Part shown: positions 32,038-42,436 of the stretch, piece by piece | Layout of the letters: every line of letters begins with the position of its first letter | Numbering within the stretch: the first letter of the stretch is position 1 | Assembly: GCF_022414535.1 (NCBI RefSeq) | Contig: NZ_JADWYM010000037.1 | Coordinates: 1 to 64,000 of the forward strand | Source: Streptomyces sp. MUM 2J | GTDB taxonomy: Bacteria; Actinomycetota; Actinomycetes; Streptomycetales; Streptomycetaceae | Reading direction: 5' to 3' | DNA length: 64,000 nucleotides | Made by a program: the position numbers and the translations under genes | Notes under the pieces: model-generated | What the model saw: the letters and a program-made list of their open reading frames with translations, nothing else | Told to the model about the DNA's origin: nothing | Databases searched by the model: none

Positions 32038-32430
32038 TCAGCAGTCCCGGAGTTCCGGAGACTGGTTGAGCAGCTGGCTGCGGACCGAGGTGAAGCGTGC
32101 CAGTGTCCCGTCGACCGAACCGTCCAGCGGGAACACCGCCACGCGGTGGCAGTTCTGGAAAGCCAGCCGCACACCGAAGTGCCGCTGGAGCGCACCGCGG
32201 ATCGCGTCACTCGCGAGCGCGCGCAACAACTGACCGCGCGCCTGCTCGTCCGGCGGGGGCGTCTGGTTGTCGGCGAACTCACCGCCGTCCACCTTCAGCT
32301 GTGCCACCAGGGAGCTGATCATCTCCCACGCATAGGGCAGGGAGGTCCGGACGCAGTCGACGAAGTCAGCTTCGTCGACCTCGCCTCGCTCGGCCTGTTC
32401 GAGTAGGGCCGGTGAGACGTCGAGCGACAT
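32038..32430 (-). CDS. SCO5389 family protein
   Basis: A 130-residue soluble protein of the family named after S. coelicolor SCO5389: MSLDVSPALLEQAERGEVDE, FVDCVRTSLPYAW, DAIRGALQRHFGV and the C-terminal ending SPELRDC. The function is unknown. ATG at 32430 follows GAGGAGA. It sits beside nucS, divergent from it, as in S. coelicolor. No membrane segment or metal motif is seen. Confidence 0.85.
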   Translation of the reverse strand: MSLDVSPALLEQAERGEVDEADFVDCVRTSLPYAWEMISSLVAQLKVDGGEFADNQTPPPDEQARGQLLRALASDAIRGALQRHFGVRLAFQNCHRVAVFPLDGSVDGTLARFTSVRSQLLNQSPELRDC

Positions 32431-32738
32431 GGGTTCTCCTCTCGCACCCCCGCACAGCAGGGGTTGCCGGACAGGGAAAGGGAGTTCGCCATGCGCAGAC
32501 ACCGGACACGCTGAGTGCATGCATCGCGACCTCCCGTTCCTACGGTAGGCAACAGACCGTGACGGCACCAGGAGAATGCCGACAAAGAGACTTCCTGTTG
32601 TGCATACAATCGGCCATGCCGGAACGCGCGCTTTCCAGGATCAACGGGACGGCCCACAGAACCTCCGCCCGAGGCGGTGGCGGGCGGCGAGCGGGAGAAA
32701 TCGCGTGACGGCGGGCCCTTCGAGTAGCGTTGCCGACC
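32431..32738. other. Divergent control region of the SCO5389-type gene and nucS
   Basis: No gene. A TACAAT at 32605-32610 and a TAGCGT at 32725-32730, eight bases before the nucS ATG, are possible -10 elements for rightward transcription. Confidence 0.45.
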
Positions 32739-33410
32739 ATGCGTCTCGTCATCGCCCGGTGCTCCGTCGACTACGCGGGCCGGCTCACCGCCCACCTCCC
32801 CTCCGCCCCCCGTCTGATCCTGGTGAAGGCGGACGGCAGCGTCTCCGTCCACGCGGACGACCGGGCCTACAAGCCCCTGAACTGGATGTCGCCGCCGTGC
32901 ACGCTCAAGGAGGGCTCCGGCGAGGAGGCGGACGTCTGGACCGTCGTCAACAAGGCGGGCGAGAAGCTCATCATCACGATGGAGGAGATCCTCCACGACT
33001 CCAGCCACGAACTCGGCGTCGACCCCGGCCTGATCAAGGACGGCGTGGAGGCGCACCTCCAGGAACTGCTCGCCGACCGCATCGAGACGCTCGGCGAGGG
33101 CTACACCCTGATCCGCCGCGAATACATGACCGCGATCGGCCCGGTCGACATCCTGTGCCGGGACGCCGAGGGGCGGACCGTCGCCGTGGAGATCAAGCGG
33201 CGCGGTGAGATCGACGGCGTGGAGCAGCTCACCCGCTACCTGGAGCTGCTCAACCGCGACCCTCATCTGGCACCGGTGCGGGGCGTCTTCGCCGCGCAGG
33301 AGATCAAGCCGCAGGCCCGCGTCCTGGCCACCGACCGCGGCATCGGCTGCCAGGTCCTGGACTACGACGCGCTGCGGGGCATCGAGGACGACAAACTGCG
33401 CCTGTTCTGA
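32739..33410 (+). CDS. nucS: Mismatch-specific endonuclease NucS (EndoMS)
   Basis: A 223-residue protein. NucS performs non-canonical mismatch repair in actinobacteria, which lack MutS/MutL, by cutting both strands at a mismatch. The RecB-like nuclease site is seen as Asp137 (GPVDILCRD), Glu151 and Lys153 (VAVEIKRRGEIDG), with QLTRYLELL after it. The N-terminal beta domain holds YKPLNWMSPPC. The C-terminus DDKLRLF is a beta-clamp-binding type peptide. ATG at 32739 has no ribosome site and TAGCGT eight bases upstream, suggesting a leaderless message. Cytosolic, acts at replication forks. Confidence 0.96.
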   Translation: MRLVIARCSVDYAGRLTAHLPSAPRLILVKADGSVSVHADDRAYKPLNWMSPPCTLKEGSGEEADVWTVVNKAGEKLIITMEEILHDSSHELGVDPGLIKDGVEAHLQELLADRIETLGEGYTLIRREYMTAIGPVDILCRDAEGRTVAVEIKRRGEIDGVEQLTRYLELLNRDPHLAPVRGVFAAQEIKPQARVLATDRGIGCQVLDYDALRGIEDDKLRLF

Positions 33411-33455
33411 GCCGGCGGTTCGTCCCGCCCTCCCGCGGTGCGGTACGGAGTCCCC

Positions 33456-33506
33456 CGGAGCACAGGGCCGGGTCCGCGGAGGCGGACCCGGCCTTCTCGT
33501 GCTCCG
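33456..33506. terminator. Bidirectional terminator between nucS and the P-loop protein gene
   Basis: GGCCGGGTCCGC (33466-33477) pairs perfectly with GCGGACCCGGCC (33482-33493); an outer stem CGGAGCAC/GTGCTCCG closes it at 33456 and 33506. It lies between two convergent genes. Confidence 0.75.
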
Positions 33507-33514
33507 CGGGGGTG

Positions 33515-36169
33515 TCAGATCACCGGCTCGGAGTTGCTCGGGCTCCCCGCCTCACCGGTCTGCGGGGCGCTCGCCGAGTCGGCCGGCTGTGCCGGGGAGG
33601 AGGAGGCGGGCAGGCCGCTCGCGGTGTCCGTGGTGTCCGGGGCGCTGCTCGGGGAGGCGGTCGGGCTCGCCCCGCTCGCCGTCGGCGAGGGCGACGCGCT
33701 CGTCCCGGTCGAGGCCGTCGGCGACGTCGACGCCCCCGTCGGGGACGGCGTGGTGGACGGGCTGTTCGTCGCCGACCCCGACGTCGACGGGGACGGCGAC
33801 GGCGACGGCGAGGCGGAGGAGCCGCCGCCGGCTCCCGGCGTCCCGCTGGGCCGGGCCGCCGGCTTGCCGGTGCTGCTGGGCGTCGGGTCGTCGGACGTGC
33901 CCGGCGTGCCGTCGGGGCCCGGGTCGGCGGAGCGGGCGGTGGCGGAGCCGGTGTCACCGTCCTCGCCGTCGTCCTGCGGGATGTCGGCGCCGAGGCTGCC
34001 GCCGTCCAGGCCCTGGCTGGCCGACGGGTTGACGCCGACCTGCTCGGAGGGGGTGGTCGCGTCGTTGCTGGAGGTCGCGCCGAGCGTCACCACCGTGCCG
34101 AGTACGGCGACGAGCAGGGCGCCCGCACCGGCGGCCACGAGGTTGCGCCGGGCCAGCCCACGGATGCCGCCCCCGTCCCTGGGCCTCGGGAAGGAGCCGG
34201 GGACCTGGTGCGTGACCAGGGTGGGGGCGTCGGTCCTCGGACGCGGCAGGGCCACGGGAACGCCGCCGGGCGGTGAGGCCGACTCGTCGCGCCGGGCGTC
34301 GGGCACCTCCTCGCCGGCCGTCGGGCCGGCCGTGCCCCCGGCCGGCAGGCCGGGCAGGTCGCCCGCCCGATCGGCGACCAGGGCGAGGGCGCGGCGGCCG
34401 GAGACGGTGCCGCGCTTGTCGGAGAGGGCGCGGCGCAGGCCGATGGAGGCCTCCAGTTCGGCGCGGGCCCGGTCGAGCTGTCCACCGCAGAGCGCGAGGA
34501 TGCCCAGCTCGTGGTGGAAGTAGGCCTGTTCGGCGACCTCGCCGGCGAGCCGGGAGGCCTCGGCGCCGGAGCGCAACGCGCGCTCCCAGGCACCCCAGTG
34601 CAGTCCGGCGGCGAAGGCGGGCGCGGCGGTGCGGGCCAGCCGTACGGCGAGGCTCTGCCGCTCCCCGTCCTCCCCGGTGTCCTCGCTCGACGGGGTGGTG
34701 AGCGGCACCAGGACACTCAGCGCGGCGAGTACGGCGTCGGCCTCGGCGCACACCCGCTCGGGGGTGACCGAGGGGTGCCCGGTCCACCAGGCGTAGTGCC
34801 GGGCCGCGTTGCCGGCGCGTACCTCGACGTCGTCGGCGTAGTCGGCGGCCTCCAGCTGGGTCAGCACACCGGCGGCGAGCCGGTAGCGGGGCCCGACGGG
34901 TGAGACCAGTCCGCAGTCGGCGAGTTCGCCGAGGGCGGCGTCGGCGTGGGTGTCGCCGATCAGCGCGGGCAGGTGCGCCTGGTGGGGCAGCTCGCCGCCG
35001 AGGGCGACGGCGATCCGCAGGGTGGCGCGGGCGGAGGAGCTCAGCCGGGAGGCGAGCAGCGGCGCGGGGGCGGCGGCCTCCCCGAGGGAGGGCAGGGGTA
35101 TGTCCTCGTCGCCGGCGGCCAGGACGGGCTCGTCGGTGGGCGGGTCGTCCTCGAAGACGCCGAACTCGTCGACGGCGGCGGCTCCCGCGCGCAGCCGGTC
35201 GCGCTGCCGCAGCAGGGCTCCGGCCTGGACGAAGCGCAGCGGCAGTCCCTCGGACTCGAACCACAGGTCGCCCGCCCAGTTGGACTCGTCCTCGGTGAGG
35301 ACGCGGTCGAGGGAGCGCTCGATGAGTTCGATGCCGCCGGCGCGGTCGAGGCCGCCGAGGGTGACCTCCTCCACGTCGCAGTCGGCCGACGGGGCGGGGA
35401 CGTCGGGGGTCGCGGAGATCAGGAAGGCGCACTCGGGGGTGGCGTCCAGCAACTCCTCCAGCGCGCTGCCGCCCAGCTCGATGTCGTCGACGACGACGAC
35501 CGCCCCGATCTCGCTCACACAGGCGAGCAGTTCGTCCCGGTCCGGACGGTACCGGGGCGCGCGGTGCACGGCGTGGAAGAGGTCGTGCAGCAGCTCGCTC
35601 GCGGTGCGGTGGAAGCCGCTGAGGCGGACGACGCCGTCGGGGGCGAGGTCGGCGCAGTCCTCGGCGACGAGTTCGAGGAGGCTGGTGCGGCCGGAGCCGC
35701 CCGGGCCGGTGAGGCGGACCGAACGTCCCCGCGCGAGCAGCCGCACCAGCTGCTCCCGCTCGTCCTGGCGGCCGATCAGCCCGAGCACGGGCCGGGTGGG
35801 ACCGGCCGGCGCCGGCGGCCTGGCGGCCCGGGCGGACTCGGTTCGCTGCGCCGGTGTGAGCTTCTCGGGGCGGCCGGACCGCTCGCTCCCGTACTCCCGG
35901 CCGGGACCGGCCGGCACGGCGCTCCGCTGCGGGGACTGCTCTATCTCGCTGCCGTCGACGGGGTTGACGGTGAGCTGGAAGTCGCCGGAGACGAGCTGCA
36001 CCGTGCGGGCCGGTACGGGTGTCGTGTGGGGAGCGAAGTCGGGTGCGAGGGGGTCCCTGGCCGGGCGCGGGCGCGACGAGTGGCCTGCCCCGGTCTCGAG
36101 GTCGCCGGACCGGGAGGCGTCCCGGGCGTCATGGCCGTGCTCCTCGGGTCCCCGGTTGTTCGGGTCCAT
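33515..36169 (-). CDS. P-loop (STAND/AAA-like) protein with one membrane anchor and external Ser/Pro/Thr tail
   Basis: In this 884-residue protein, residues 1-125 are polar and low complexity. An NTPase domain follows: GPGGSGRT at 155-162, with Arg161 where the Walker A lysine should be, and Walker B AVVVVDDIE at about 225. A winged-helix and helical-repeat region (about 400-625) resembles TPR/STAND regulators. A basic stop then precedes one membrane helix (about 676-697), and about 187 residues of Ser/Pro/Thr/Gly form an extracellular, perhaps glycosylated, tail. ATG at 36169 has a weak ribosome site. A membrane-linked sensory NTPase is a reasonable inference; ATP hydrolysis is doubtful given the Arg. 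Confidence 0.82.
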   Translation of the reverse strand: MDPNNRGPEEHGHDARDASRSGDLETGAGHSSRPRPARDPLAPDFAPHTTPVPARTVQLVSGDFQLTVNPVDGSEIEQSPQRSAVPAGPGREYGSERSGRPEKLTPAQRTESARAARPPAPAGPTRPVLGLIGRQDEREQLVRLLARGRSVRLTGPGGSGRTSLLELVAEDCADLAPDGVVRLSGFHRTASELLHDLFHAVHRAPRYRPDRDELLACVSEIGAVVVVDDIELGGSALEELLDATPECAFLISATPDVPAPSADCDVEEVTLGGLDRAGGIELIERSLDRVLTEDESNWAGDLWFESEGLPLRFVQAGALLRQRDRLRAGAAAVDEFGVFEDDPPTDEPVLAAGDEDIPLPSLGEAAAPAPLLASRLSSSARATLRIAVALGGELPHQAHLPALIGDTHADAALGELADCGLVSPVGPRYRLAAGVLTQLEAADYADDVEVRAGNAARHYAWWTGHPSVTPERVCAEADAVLAALSVLVPLTTPSSEDTGEDGERQSLAVRLARTAAPAFAAGLHWGAWERALRSGAEASRLAGEVAEQAYFHHELGILALCGGQLDRARAELEASIGLRRALSDKRGTVSGRRALALVADRAGDLPGLPAGGTAGPTAGEEVPDARRDESASPPGGVPVALPRPRTDAPTLVTHQVPGSFPRPRDGGGIRGLARRNLVAAGAGALLVAVLGTVVTLGATSSNDATTPSEQVGVNPSASQGLDGGSLGADIPQDDGEDGDTGSATARSADPGPDGTPGTSDDPTPSSTGKPAARPSGTPGAGGGSSASPSPSPSPSTSGSATNSPSTTPSPTGASTSPTASTGTSASPSPTASGASPTASPSSAPDTTDTASGLPASSSPAQPADSASAPQTGEAGSPSNSEPVI

Positions 36170-36404
36170 AGGTCTCAAGCCCCCAAAAGCGTCGTGTGGC
36201 GGTAGCCCCTCCCGGCCTTGCTGCACACTGCGCTGTCGCTTCTGGTCCGGTGCCCGTTCGAGGGTTACGGGCGGCGGGCAGTCGAACCGTAAACCTTCGC
36301 TCAGTATCCACGACAGCCCGGGGTACCGCGCCGTCCGGGACATCACGGTCTCGTGAGGATTGGGCGCGTGGCACGTTTCGCCGGAAGCCGGCCGGAGTGC
36401 GCCG

Positions 36405-36728
36405 TCACACGCGGGGGAGGGACTCCACGGCGAGGCCGCCTTCGATCGCCAGGATGCGGTGCAGCCGGGTCGCCACCAGCAGCCGCTGCATCTGCGGGGG
36501 CACGCCGCGCAGCACGAGGCGCCGTCCGCAGCGGCCGGCCCGCCGGTGGACGCCCATGATCACCCCGAGTCCGGTGGCGTCCCAGGAGTCCAGTTCGGAC
36601 AGGTCCAGCACCAGGTCGCCGACTCCGTCGTCGACGGCCGAGTGCAGGACCGTACGGGCGTCCGCCGCGCTGCGGACGTCGAGGCGGCCCCCGACGACCA
36701 GCTCGGCGTGGTCGCCCCTGATGTGCAT
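36405..36728 (-). CDS. STAS-domain anti-sigma factor antagonist
   Basis: A 107-residue protein with a complete STAS domain: HAELVVGGRLDVRSAADAR, then DLVLDLSELDSWDATGLGVIMG. In SpoIIAA-type proteins a Ser in the DSSGL motif is phosphorylated by an anti-sigma kinase; here the matching position is Thr (DATGLG). It probably binds an anti-sigma factor to release a sigma factor. ATG at 36728 is chosen because GGGGAG lies 5 bases upstream; ATG at 36761 would add 11 residues but lacks a site. No kinase gene is adjacent. Confidence 0.87.
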   Translation of the reverse strand: MHIRGDHAELVVGGRLDVRSAADARTVLHSAVDDGVGDLVLDLSELDSWDATGLGVIMGVHRRAGRCGRRLVLRGVPPQMQRLLVATRLHRILAIEGGLAVESLPRV

Positions 36729-36905
36729 ATGCGCTCCCCGAGAGTGCGTGGCGTACTCCATGACGGTGGCTGTGCAACGTCTGACTGCATCGACGGCAGT
36801 CGGGTTGCTGCCTGTGAGCGAACCGATACCGAATTCACCCCGAAGGGTGATCTGCGGTGGCGGGTGCCCGTTCGGTCCCCGGTCAGGACCCGGTGCCGCG
36901 GCGGA

Positions 36906-37754
36906 TCAGTACGTGTAGAAGCCCTGCCCGCTCTTGCGTCCGATGTCACCGGCGTCAACCATCCGGCGCATCAGCTCGGGCGGGGCGAACTTCTCGTCCT
37001 GGGTCTCGGTGTAGATGTTGCCGGTGGCGTGCAGCAGGATGTCGACGCCCGTGAGGTCGGCGGTGGACAGCGGCCCCATGGCGTGGCCGAAGCCCAGCTT
37101 GCAGGCGAGGTCGATGTCCTCGGCGGTCGCGACGCCCGACTCGTACAGCTTGGTGGCCTCGACGACGAGGGCGGAGATGAGACGGGTCGTCACGAAGCCC
37201 GCGACGTCTCGGTTGACGACGATGCAGGTCTTGCCGACGGACTCGGCGAACTCGCGGGCGGCGGCGAGGGTTTCGTCACTGGTCTTGTGGCCGCGGACGA
37301 GCTCGACGAGCTGCATCATCGGCACCGGCGAGAAGAAGTGCACGCCGACGACCCGCTCGGGACGCCCGGTGACCGCCGCGATCTTGGTGATGGGGATGGC
37401 GGAGGTGTTGGAGGCGAGGACGGCGTCGTCCTTCACGAGCTTGTCGAGCGCGCGGAAGATCTCGTGCTTGACGTCGAGCCTCTCGAAGACGGCCTCGACG
37501 ACGACGTCCGCGTCGGCCGCGGCCTCCAGATCCGTGGTGGCGGTGATGCGGCCGAGGGCCGCCTCGGCGTCCTCCGCCGCCAGCCTGCCCTTGTTCACGA
37601 ACTTGTCGTACGACGCCTTGATGCCGTCGGTGCCGCGCCGCAGCGCCTCGTCGGTGACATCGCGCAGGACGACGTCCCAGCCCGCCTGCGCGGACACCTG
37701 GGCGATGCCGGAACCCATGAGACCGGCGCCGATGACGGCGAGCTTCCGTGCCAC
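36906..37754 (-). CDS. 3-hydroxybutyryl-CoA dehydrogenase
   Basis: A 282-residue NAD(P)-dependent 3-hydroxyacyl-CoA dehydrogenase. It has an N-terminal Rossmann motif GAGLMGSG, the catalytic signature VGVHFFSPVPMMQLVEL, NRDVAGFVTTRLI, and a C-terminal DIGRKSGQGFYTY. It interconverts acetoacetyl-CoA and 3-hydroxybutyryl-CoA, one step from the thiolase product encoded at 19016. GTG at 37754 follows AGGGGA with a 6-nt gap; GTG at 37760 is too close to that site. A monocistronic gene; cytosolic. Confidence 0.93.
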   Translation of the reverse strand: MARKLAVIGAGLMGSGIAQVSAQAGWDVVLRDVTDEALRRGTDGIKASYDKFVNKGRLAAEDAEAALGRITATTDLEAAADADVVVEAVFERLDVKHEIFRALDKLVKDDAVLASNTSAIPITKIAAVTGRPERVVGVHFFSPVPMMQLVELVRGHKTSDETLAAAREFAESVGKTCIVVNRDVAGFVTTRLISALVVEATKLYESGVATAEDIDLACKLGFGHAMGPLSTADLTGVDILLHATGNIYTETQDEKFAPPELMRRMVDAGDIGRKSGQGFYTY

Positions 37755-38561
37755 TTCCACTCCCCTGCTGGACGACTGCTGAACGAAGGAGGGAGCGCGC
37801 CGACCCGCGGTCGCTCTGCGCTCTCGGGCGGACCCTAGCGGCCGTGAGGGGCCCTGCGGCGACGTTAGTAACGCGTTTCACGTCTCAGCGGGTGAGATGC
37901 CGGTCACGTCAACTCCCGCCGTACGGACTCACGGAGCGGCGGGGCCTTCCGGACGGCCGCGTCCACGCTGCGGGCGGGCGCCCGTGCCGGCCGTGGCGGA
38001 CTCGGGGCGCCGCACGGGGCCGTGCCCGGCCCGCAGGGGGCCCCTTGAGGGTCGGTCAGGTCCGCCGGAGTGCGTGACGCGACGACAGTCCGGGCGAACC
38101 GGGTCGAACGGGGCGGTGGTCGAGCAGGGTTGGCGGGTGCCGCGCGGAGCCCCCTGAGCCGGAGCGCCCTTGAGCCGGAGCACCCCTGGGCCAGTGCCTG
38201 CCCCTTCCGGGCCGTGCGCCTCCCACCGGGGGCAGGCGCGGCCGACGGCCCGCCCGGGCGGGGACGCCTCGGGGAGCAGGGGCGTCCGGCGGCGGACTCC
38301 GATGACGCCGGCCGGCCGGGCGGGGCCGGTCCGTCCGGCCGAAGGCGGACGAGTCCGGCAGGCACCCGCATCCTTCGATCGTCGCCCTTCCGGCGGACGC
38401 GAACCGATCATCATCTTTGAGACCTTAGTCCCTGAACATCCCCACATGTCCACAACCTGGGCAGACCTGAGGGCAGGTCGGTGCTTGCCGCGGCGCGTTC
38501 CCGGACCCCGGGACCCCGCCCCCTCGCAGCGGCCCCCTTCCCCGATCGACAAGGAACGTGC
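37755..38561. other. Long divergent intergenic region
   Basis: About 800 bases of very GC-rich DNA between the dehydrogenase and the amidase. Frames here are Arg/Pro/Ala-rich shadows without ribosome sites. A short direct repeat (TGAGCCGGAGC, twice near 38155-38180) is the only structure seen. The segment 38410-38440 is AT-richer and may hold the amidase promoter. Confidence 0.55.
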
Positions 38562-39824
38562 ATGAGCCCGAGCAGATGTCGCGCCCGCCGCACCCACGCC
38601 GGCGGACGCAGGGCCCGGCCGGCCGTCGGCACCGCCGTCGCCGCCGCGGTCGGACTGGCCGCCACGGCCCTCGCAGCCTCCCCCGCCCACCCCCAGGGCA
38701 CCGGGGAGCCGCGGCCCCCGGCCGCTCACACGATCGAACTCCCCGGCCCCGGAGACTCCCGGCGCACGCTGCCGCGCACCGGCACCGACGCCTTCTCCCT
38801 GATCGGCGTCACCTGGAAGGACCACACCCAGCCCTTCGACGGCACCGCGCAGATCCGCACGCGCAGCACCGCGACGGGCGAGTGGAGCGGCTGGCGCGAT
38901 CTCGATTTCGACACCGCGGCACCGGAGGGCCCCGAGGGCCTCGCCCCCGACGTCCGCGGCGCCTCGGATCCGCGGTGGGTGGGCCCCTCCGACGCCGTCG
39001 AGGCCCGCGTCACGGCCGCCGGCGGGGAGGCGACCCTGCCCGACGGACTGCGCCTGGACCTGGTGGACCCCGGCACCATGCCCGCCGCACCCACCGCACC
39101 CACCGCACCCGGTGTGCCGACGGGGTCCGCCGACGGCACCGACCCCGCGCCGAAGGCCCCGGCCGTCGTCGCACGGTCCGGCTGGGGCGCGGACGAGTCC
39201 CTGGTGAAGCACGCGCCCCAGTACATCGACAAGGTGCGGGCCGTCTTCGTCCACCACACCGCCGGCAGCAACGACTACACCTGCGCAGGGTCCGCGGCCG
39301 TCATCCGCGCGATCTTCGTGTACCACGTCCAGCAACTGGGCTGGAACGACATCGGCTACAACTTCGTGGTCGACAAGTGCGGCACCGTCTTCGAGGGCCG
39401 GGCGGGCGGTACGGGCAAGCGGGTGCGCGGGGCCCACACCTACGGCTTCAACGGGGTCTCTTCCGGTGTCTCCCTGCTCGGCGACTACGAGAACGGCGGC
39501 ATCCCGACGGCCGCCGCCCAGGAGGCCATCGCCGGCCTCGCCGCCTGGAAACTGGGCCTGGACGGCGTCGACCCGCAGGCACAGGTGACGCTCACCGCAG
39601 GAGGCGACACCGGCGTCTACGACACCGGGGAGCGCGGCACGTTCCACACCGTCTCCGGCCACCGCGACGGCTACGCGACGCTCTGTCCCGGCCAGGCCCT
39701 CTACGACGCACTGCCGGGTATCCGCGCGGCGGCGGGCGCGTCGCCGTACGCCGCCAAGAGCGCGCTCGGCACGACCGAGGCTCAGGCCACCGCCCTGCGC
39801 GCCCGTCCGGGCATGGTCAGGTAG
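38562..39824 (+). CDS. Secreted N-acetylmuramoyl-L-alanine amidase with PGRP domain
   Basis: In this 420-residue protein, a twin-Arg-rich basic start (RCRARRTHAGGRRARP) and hydrophobic stretch to about residue 45 form the signal peptide. Residues 60-170 are a beta-rich domain (SLIGVTWKDHTQPFDG, IRTRSTATGEWSGWRDL). About 204-400 form the amidase_2/PGRP domain: SGWGADESL, FVHHTAGSND (zinc His), WNDIGYNFVVDKCG, GAHTYGFNG, and VSGHRDGYATLCPG (zinc His and Cys). It cleaves the bond between muramic acid and the peptide stem. ATG at 38562 follows AAGGA. The last 43 bases overlap the convergent gene at 39782. Confidence 0.92.
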   Translation: MSPSRCRARRTHAGGRRARPAVGTAVAAAVGLAATALAASPAHPQGTGEPRPPAAHTIELPGPGDSRRTLPRTGTDAFSLIGVTWKDHTQPFDGTAQIRTRSTATGEWSGWRDLDFDTAAPEGPEGLAPDVRGASDPRWVGPSDAVEARVTAAGGEATLPDGLRLDLVDPGTMPAAPTAPTAPGVPTGSADGTDPAPKAPAVVARSGWGADESLVKHAPQYIDKVRAVFVHHTAGSNDYTCAGSAAVIRAIFVYHVQQLGWNDIGYNFVVDKCGTVFEGRAGGTGKRVRGAHTYGFNGVSSGVSLLGDYENGGIPTAAAQEAIAGLAAWKLGLDGVDPQAQVTLTAGGDTGVYDTGERGTFHTVSGHRDGYATLCPGQALYDALPGIRAAAGASPYAAKSALGTTEAQATALRARPGMVR

Positions 39825-40213
39825 AACCGGTGCAGGGACTCCTCGGCCCCGCCCGTCGTGAAGAGGTTGAGCACCTTGCCGAGGGGGTTCCACACCCGCC
39901 CGTCGGGCATCCGCACCCCGACCGCCTGCCCGAAGTGGGCGCGCTGGTCGGGGTCCAGGTCCACCCAGACCGCTCCCGCCCGCCGCACGAGGACCTCGCC
40001 CAGGTACGCGCCGAGCCCGAGCAGGGTTCCGGCGACCCGCTCGCGATCGGCGCCGCCCTTGCGCAGACCGTCGACGAGGAAGTCGGCGACGCGCAGGCTG
40101 TGCACGGAGTAGTCCAGCGGCAGCCGGTTCCGGGCCGTGACGTGGGCGACGAAACCGGCTGCACGGGCCCGCATCTCCCCGGCGCGCGGCAGGCGCCCGT
40201 CCGCTGCACCCAT
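39782..40213 (-). CDS. Hypothetical protein of unknown family
   Basis: A 143-residue soluble protein: RARAAGFVAHVTARNRLPLD, SVHSLRVADFLVDGLRKGG, LLGLGAYLGEVLVRRAGAVW, and a C-terminal PLGKVLNLFTTGGAEESLHRFY. The coherent sequence and GGGGGA site before ATG 40213 support a real gene. I do not recognise the family with confidence. It is convergent with the amidase gene and overlaps it by 43 bases, so expression of one may affect the other by antisense pairing. Confidence 0.7.
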   Translation of the reverse strand: MGAADGRLPRAGEMRARAAGFVAHVTARNRLPLDYSVHSLRVADFLVDGLRKGGADRERVAGTLLGLGAYLGEVLVRRAGAVWVDLDPDQRAHFGQAVGVRMPDGRVWNPLGKVLNLFTTGGAEESLHRFYLTMPGRARRAVA

Positions 40214-40686
40214 GGGTCCCCCTTCGGTCGGCTGCGGGAGAACTGGGGACGCTCCCCCTTGACCAAGCGGACCGGGCCTCCGCAACGTCACGCACCCCGG
40301 AAGCGCCGTTCGCCACAGGGGTGCTCGGTGGCGGTCGCGCACCCTTCGGGGGTGTCCGTTCGTCCGCCCGTGCGCCGGCACCGGGTCGACGGGGCGCCCG
40401 CCGTGACGCACCCGGTGTCCGGGACACAGCGCCCCAGCGCACCTTCGCCTCGGGCGATTTCGGCCGCCGGTCCGGTCCCGGTGCACGCCCCGCGGGGAAC
40501 CGGTCGCCTCGGGACGCCGCCCCTCACGCAGACGGTTCGCCCGGAACGCCCTCCCGGTCGCAGCGCGGGGGTTCGCTGTCGTATGACGACGCCGGCCTCC
40601 CGGGGCCGTGCCGCCTCCCCGGCGACGCGTGCCTGTCGCGCCCCGTCCCCGGTCCTGACTCCCGCACCCCGACGAAGGGTTCCCTG
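40214..40686. other. Divergent region upstream of the L,D-transpeptidase-like gene
   Basis: No gene and no clear promoter or hairpin seen; the sequence is uniformly GC-rich. Confidence 0.5.
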
Positions 40687-41763
<1,077 letters not shown>

Positions 41764-41851
41764 CGCGGGCGCCCCTCCGGCGGCCGGCCGGGTCCCGTGT
41801 GCCCGCCGTGACGGTGGGCACACGGACGCGCCGGACCGCCCTCGGCCTCAC

Positions 41852-41857
41852 TACGCT
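41852..41857 (+). promoter_or_regulatory. -10 element of a leaderless adenosyltransferase transcript
   Basis: TACGCT ends 6 bases before the ATG at 41864, and no ribosome-binding sequence is present between them. Confidence 0.4.
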
Positions 41858-41863
41858 GAACCC

Positions 41864-42436
41864 ATGGTCAATCTGACGCGCATCTACACCCGGACCGGCG
41901 ACAAGGGCACCACCGCCCTCGGCGACATGAGCCGCGTGCCCAAGACCGACCTGCGGATCGCCGCGTACGCCGACGCGAACGAGGCGAACGCGGTGATCGG
42001 AACCGCGCTGGCCCTCGGCGGGCTCGGCGAGGAGGTCTCCGCCGTCCTCACCCGGGTCCAGAACGACCTGTTCGACGTGGGCGCCGACCTGTCCACCCCG
42101 GTGGTGGAGAACCCGGAGTTCCCGCCGCTGCGGGTGGAGCAGTTCTACGTCGACCGGCTGGAGGCGGACTGCGACCGCTTCAACGAGCAGTTGGAGAAGC
42201 TGCGCTCCTTCATCCTGCCCGGCGGCACCCCCGGCGCGGCCCTGCTGCACCAGGCCTGCACGGTCGTGCGCCGGGCCGAGCGGTCCACCTGGGCCGCGCT
42301 GGAGGTCCACGGCGAGACCATGAACCCGCTGACGGCGACGTACCTCAACCGCCTGTCGGACCTGCTGTTCATCCTGGCCCGGATCGCCAACAAGGCCGCC
42401 GGGGACGTGCTGTGGGTGCCGGGCGGGGAGCGCTGA
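41864..42436 (+). CDS. ATP:cob(I)alamin adenosyltransferase, PduO type
   Basis: A 190-residue protein that transfers the 5'-deoxyadenosyl group of ATP to cob(I)alamin. The N-terminal ATP motif TRTGDKGTTALGD (about 9-21), the central VQNDLFDVGADLSTP, and the C-terminal RRAERSTW and YLNRLSDLLFILAR are all typical. The product, adenosylcobalamin, is the cofactor of IcmA encoded at 8915, and MeaB at 18025 is its usual gatekeeper. It is transcribed alone after the transpeptidase-like gene. Cytosolic trimer by family. Confidence 0.94.
   Translation: MVNLTRIYTRTGDKGTTALGDMSRVPKTDLRIAAYADANEANAVIGTALALGGLGEEVSAVLTRVQNDLFDVGADLSTPVVENPEFPPLRVEQFYVDRLEADCDRFNEQLEKLRSFILPGGTPGAALLHQACTVVRRAERSTWAALEVHGETMNPLTATYLNRLSDLLFILARIANKAAGDVLWVPGGER

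Noticed and set aside
37904..38371. Possible small gene in the long intergenic region before the amidase
   Set aside because: Arg/Pro/Ala-rich, no ribosome site, no recognisable motif; reads as shadow sequence.
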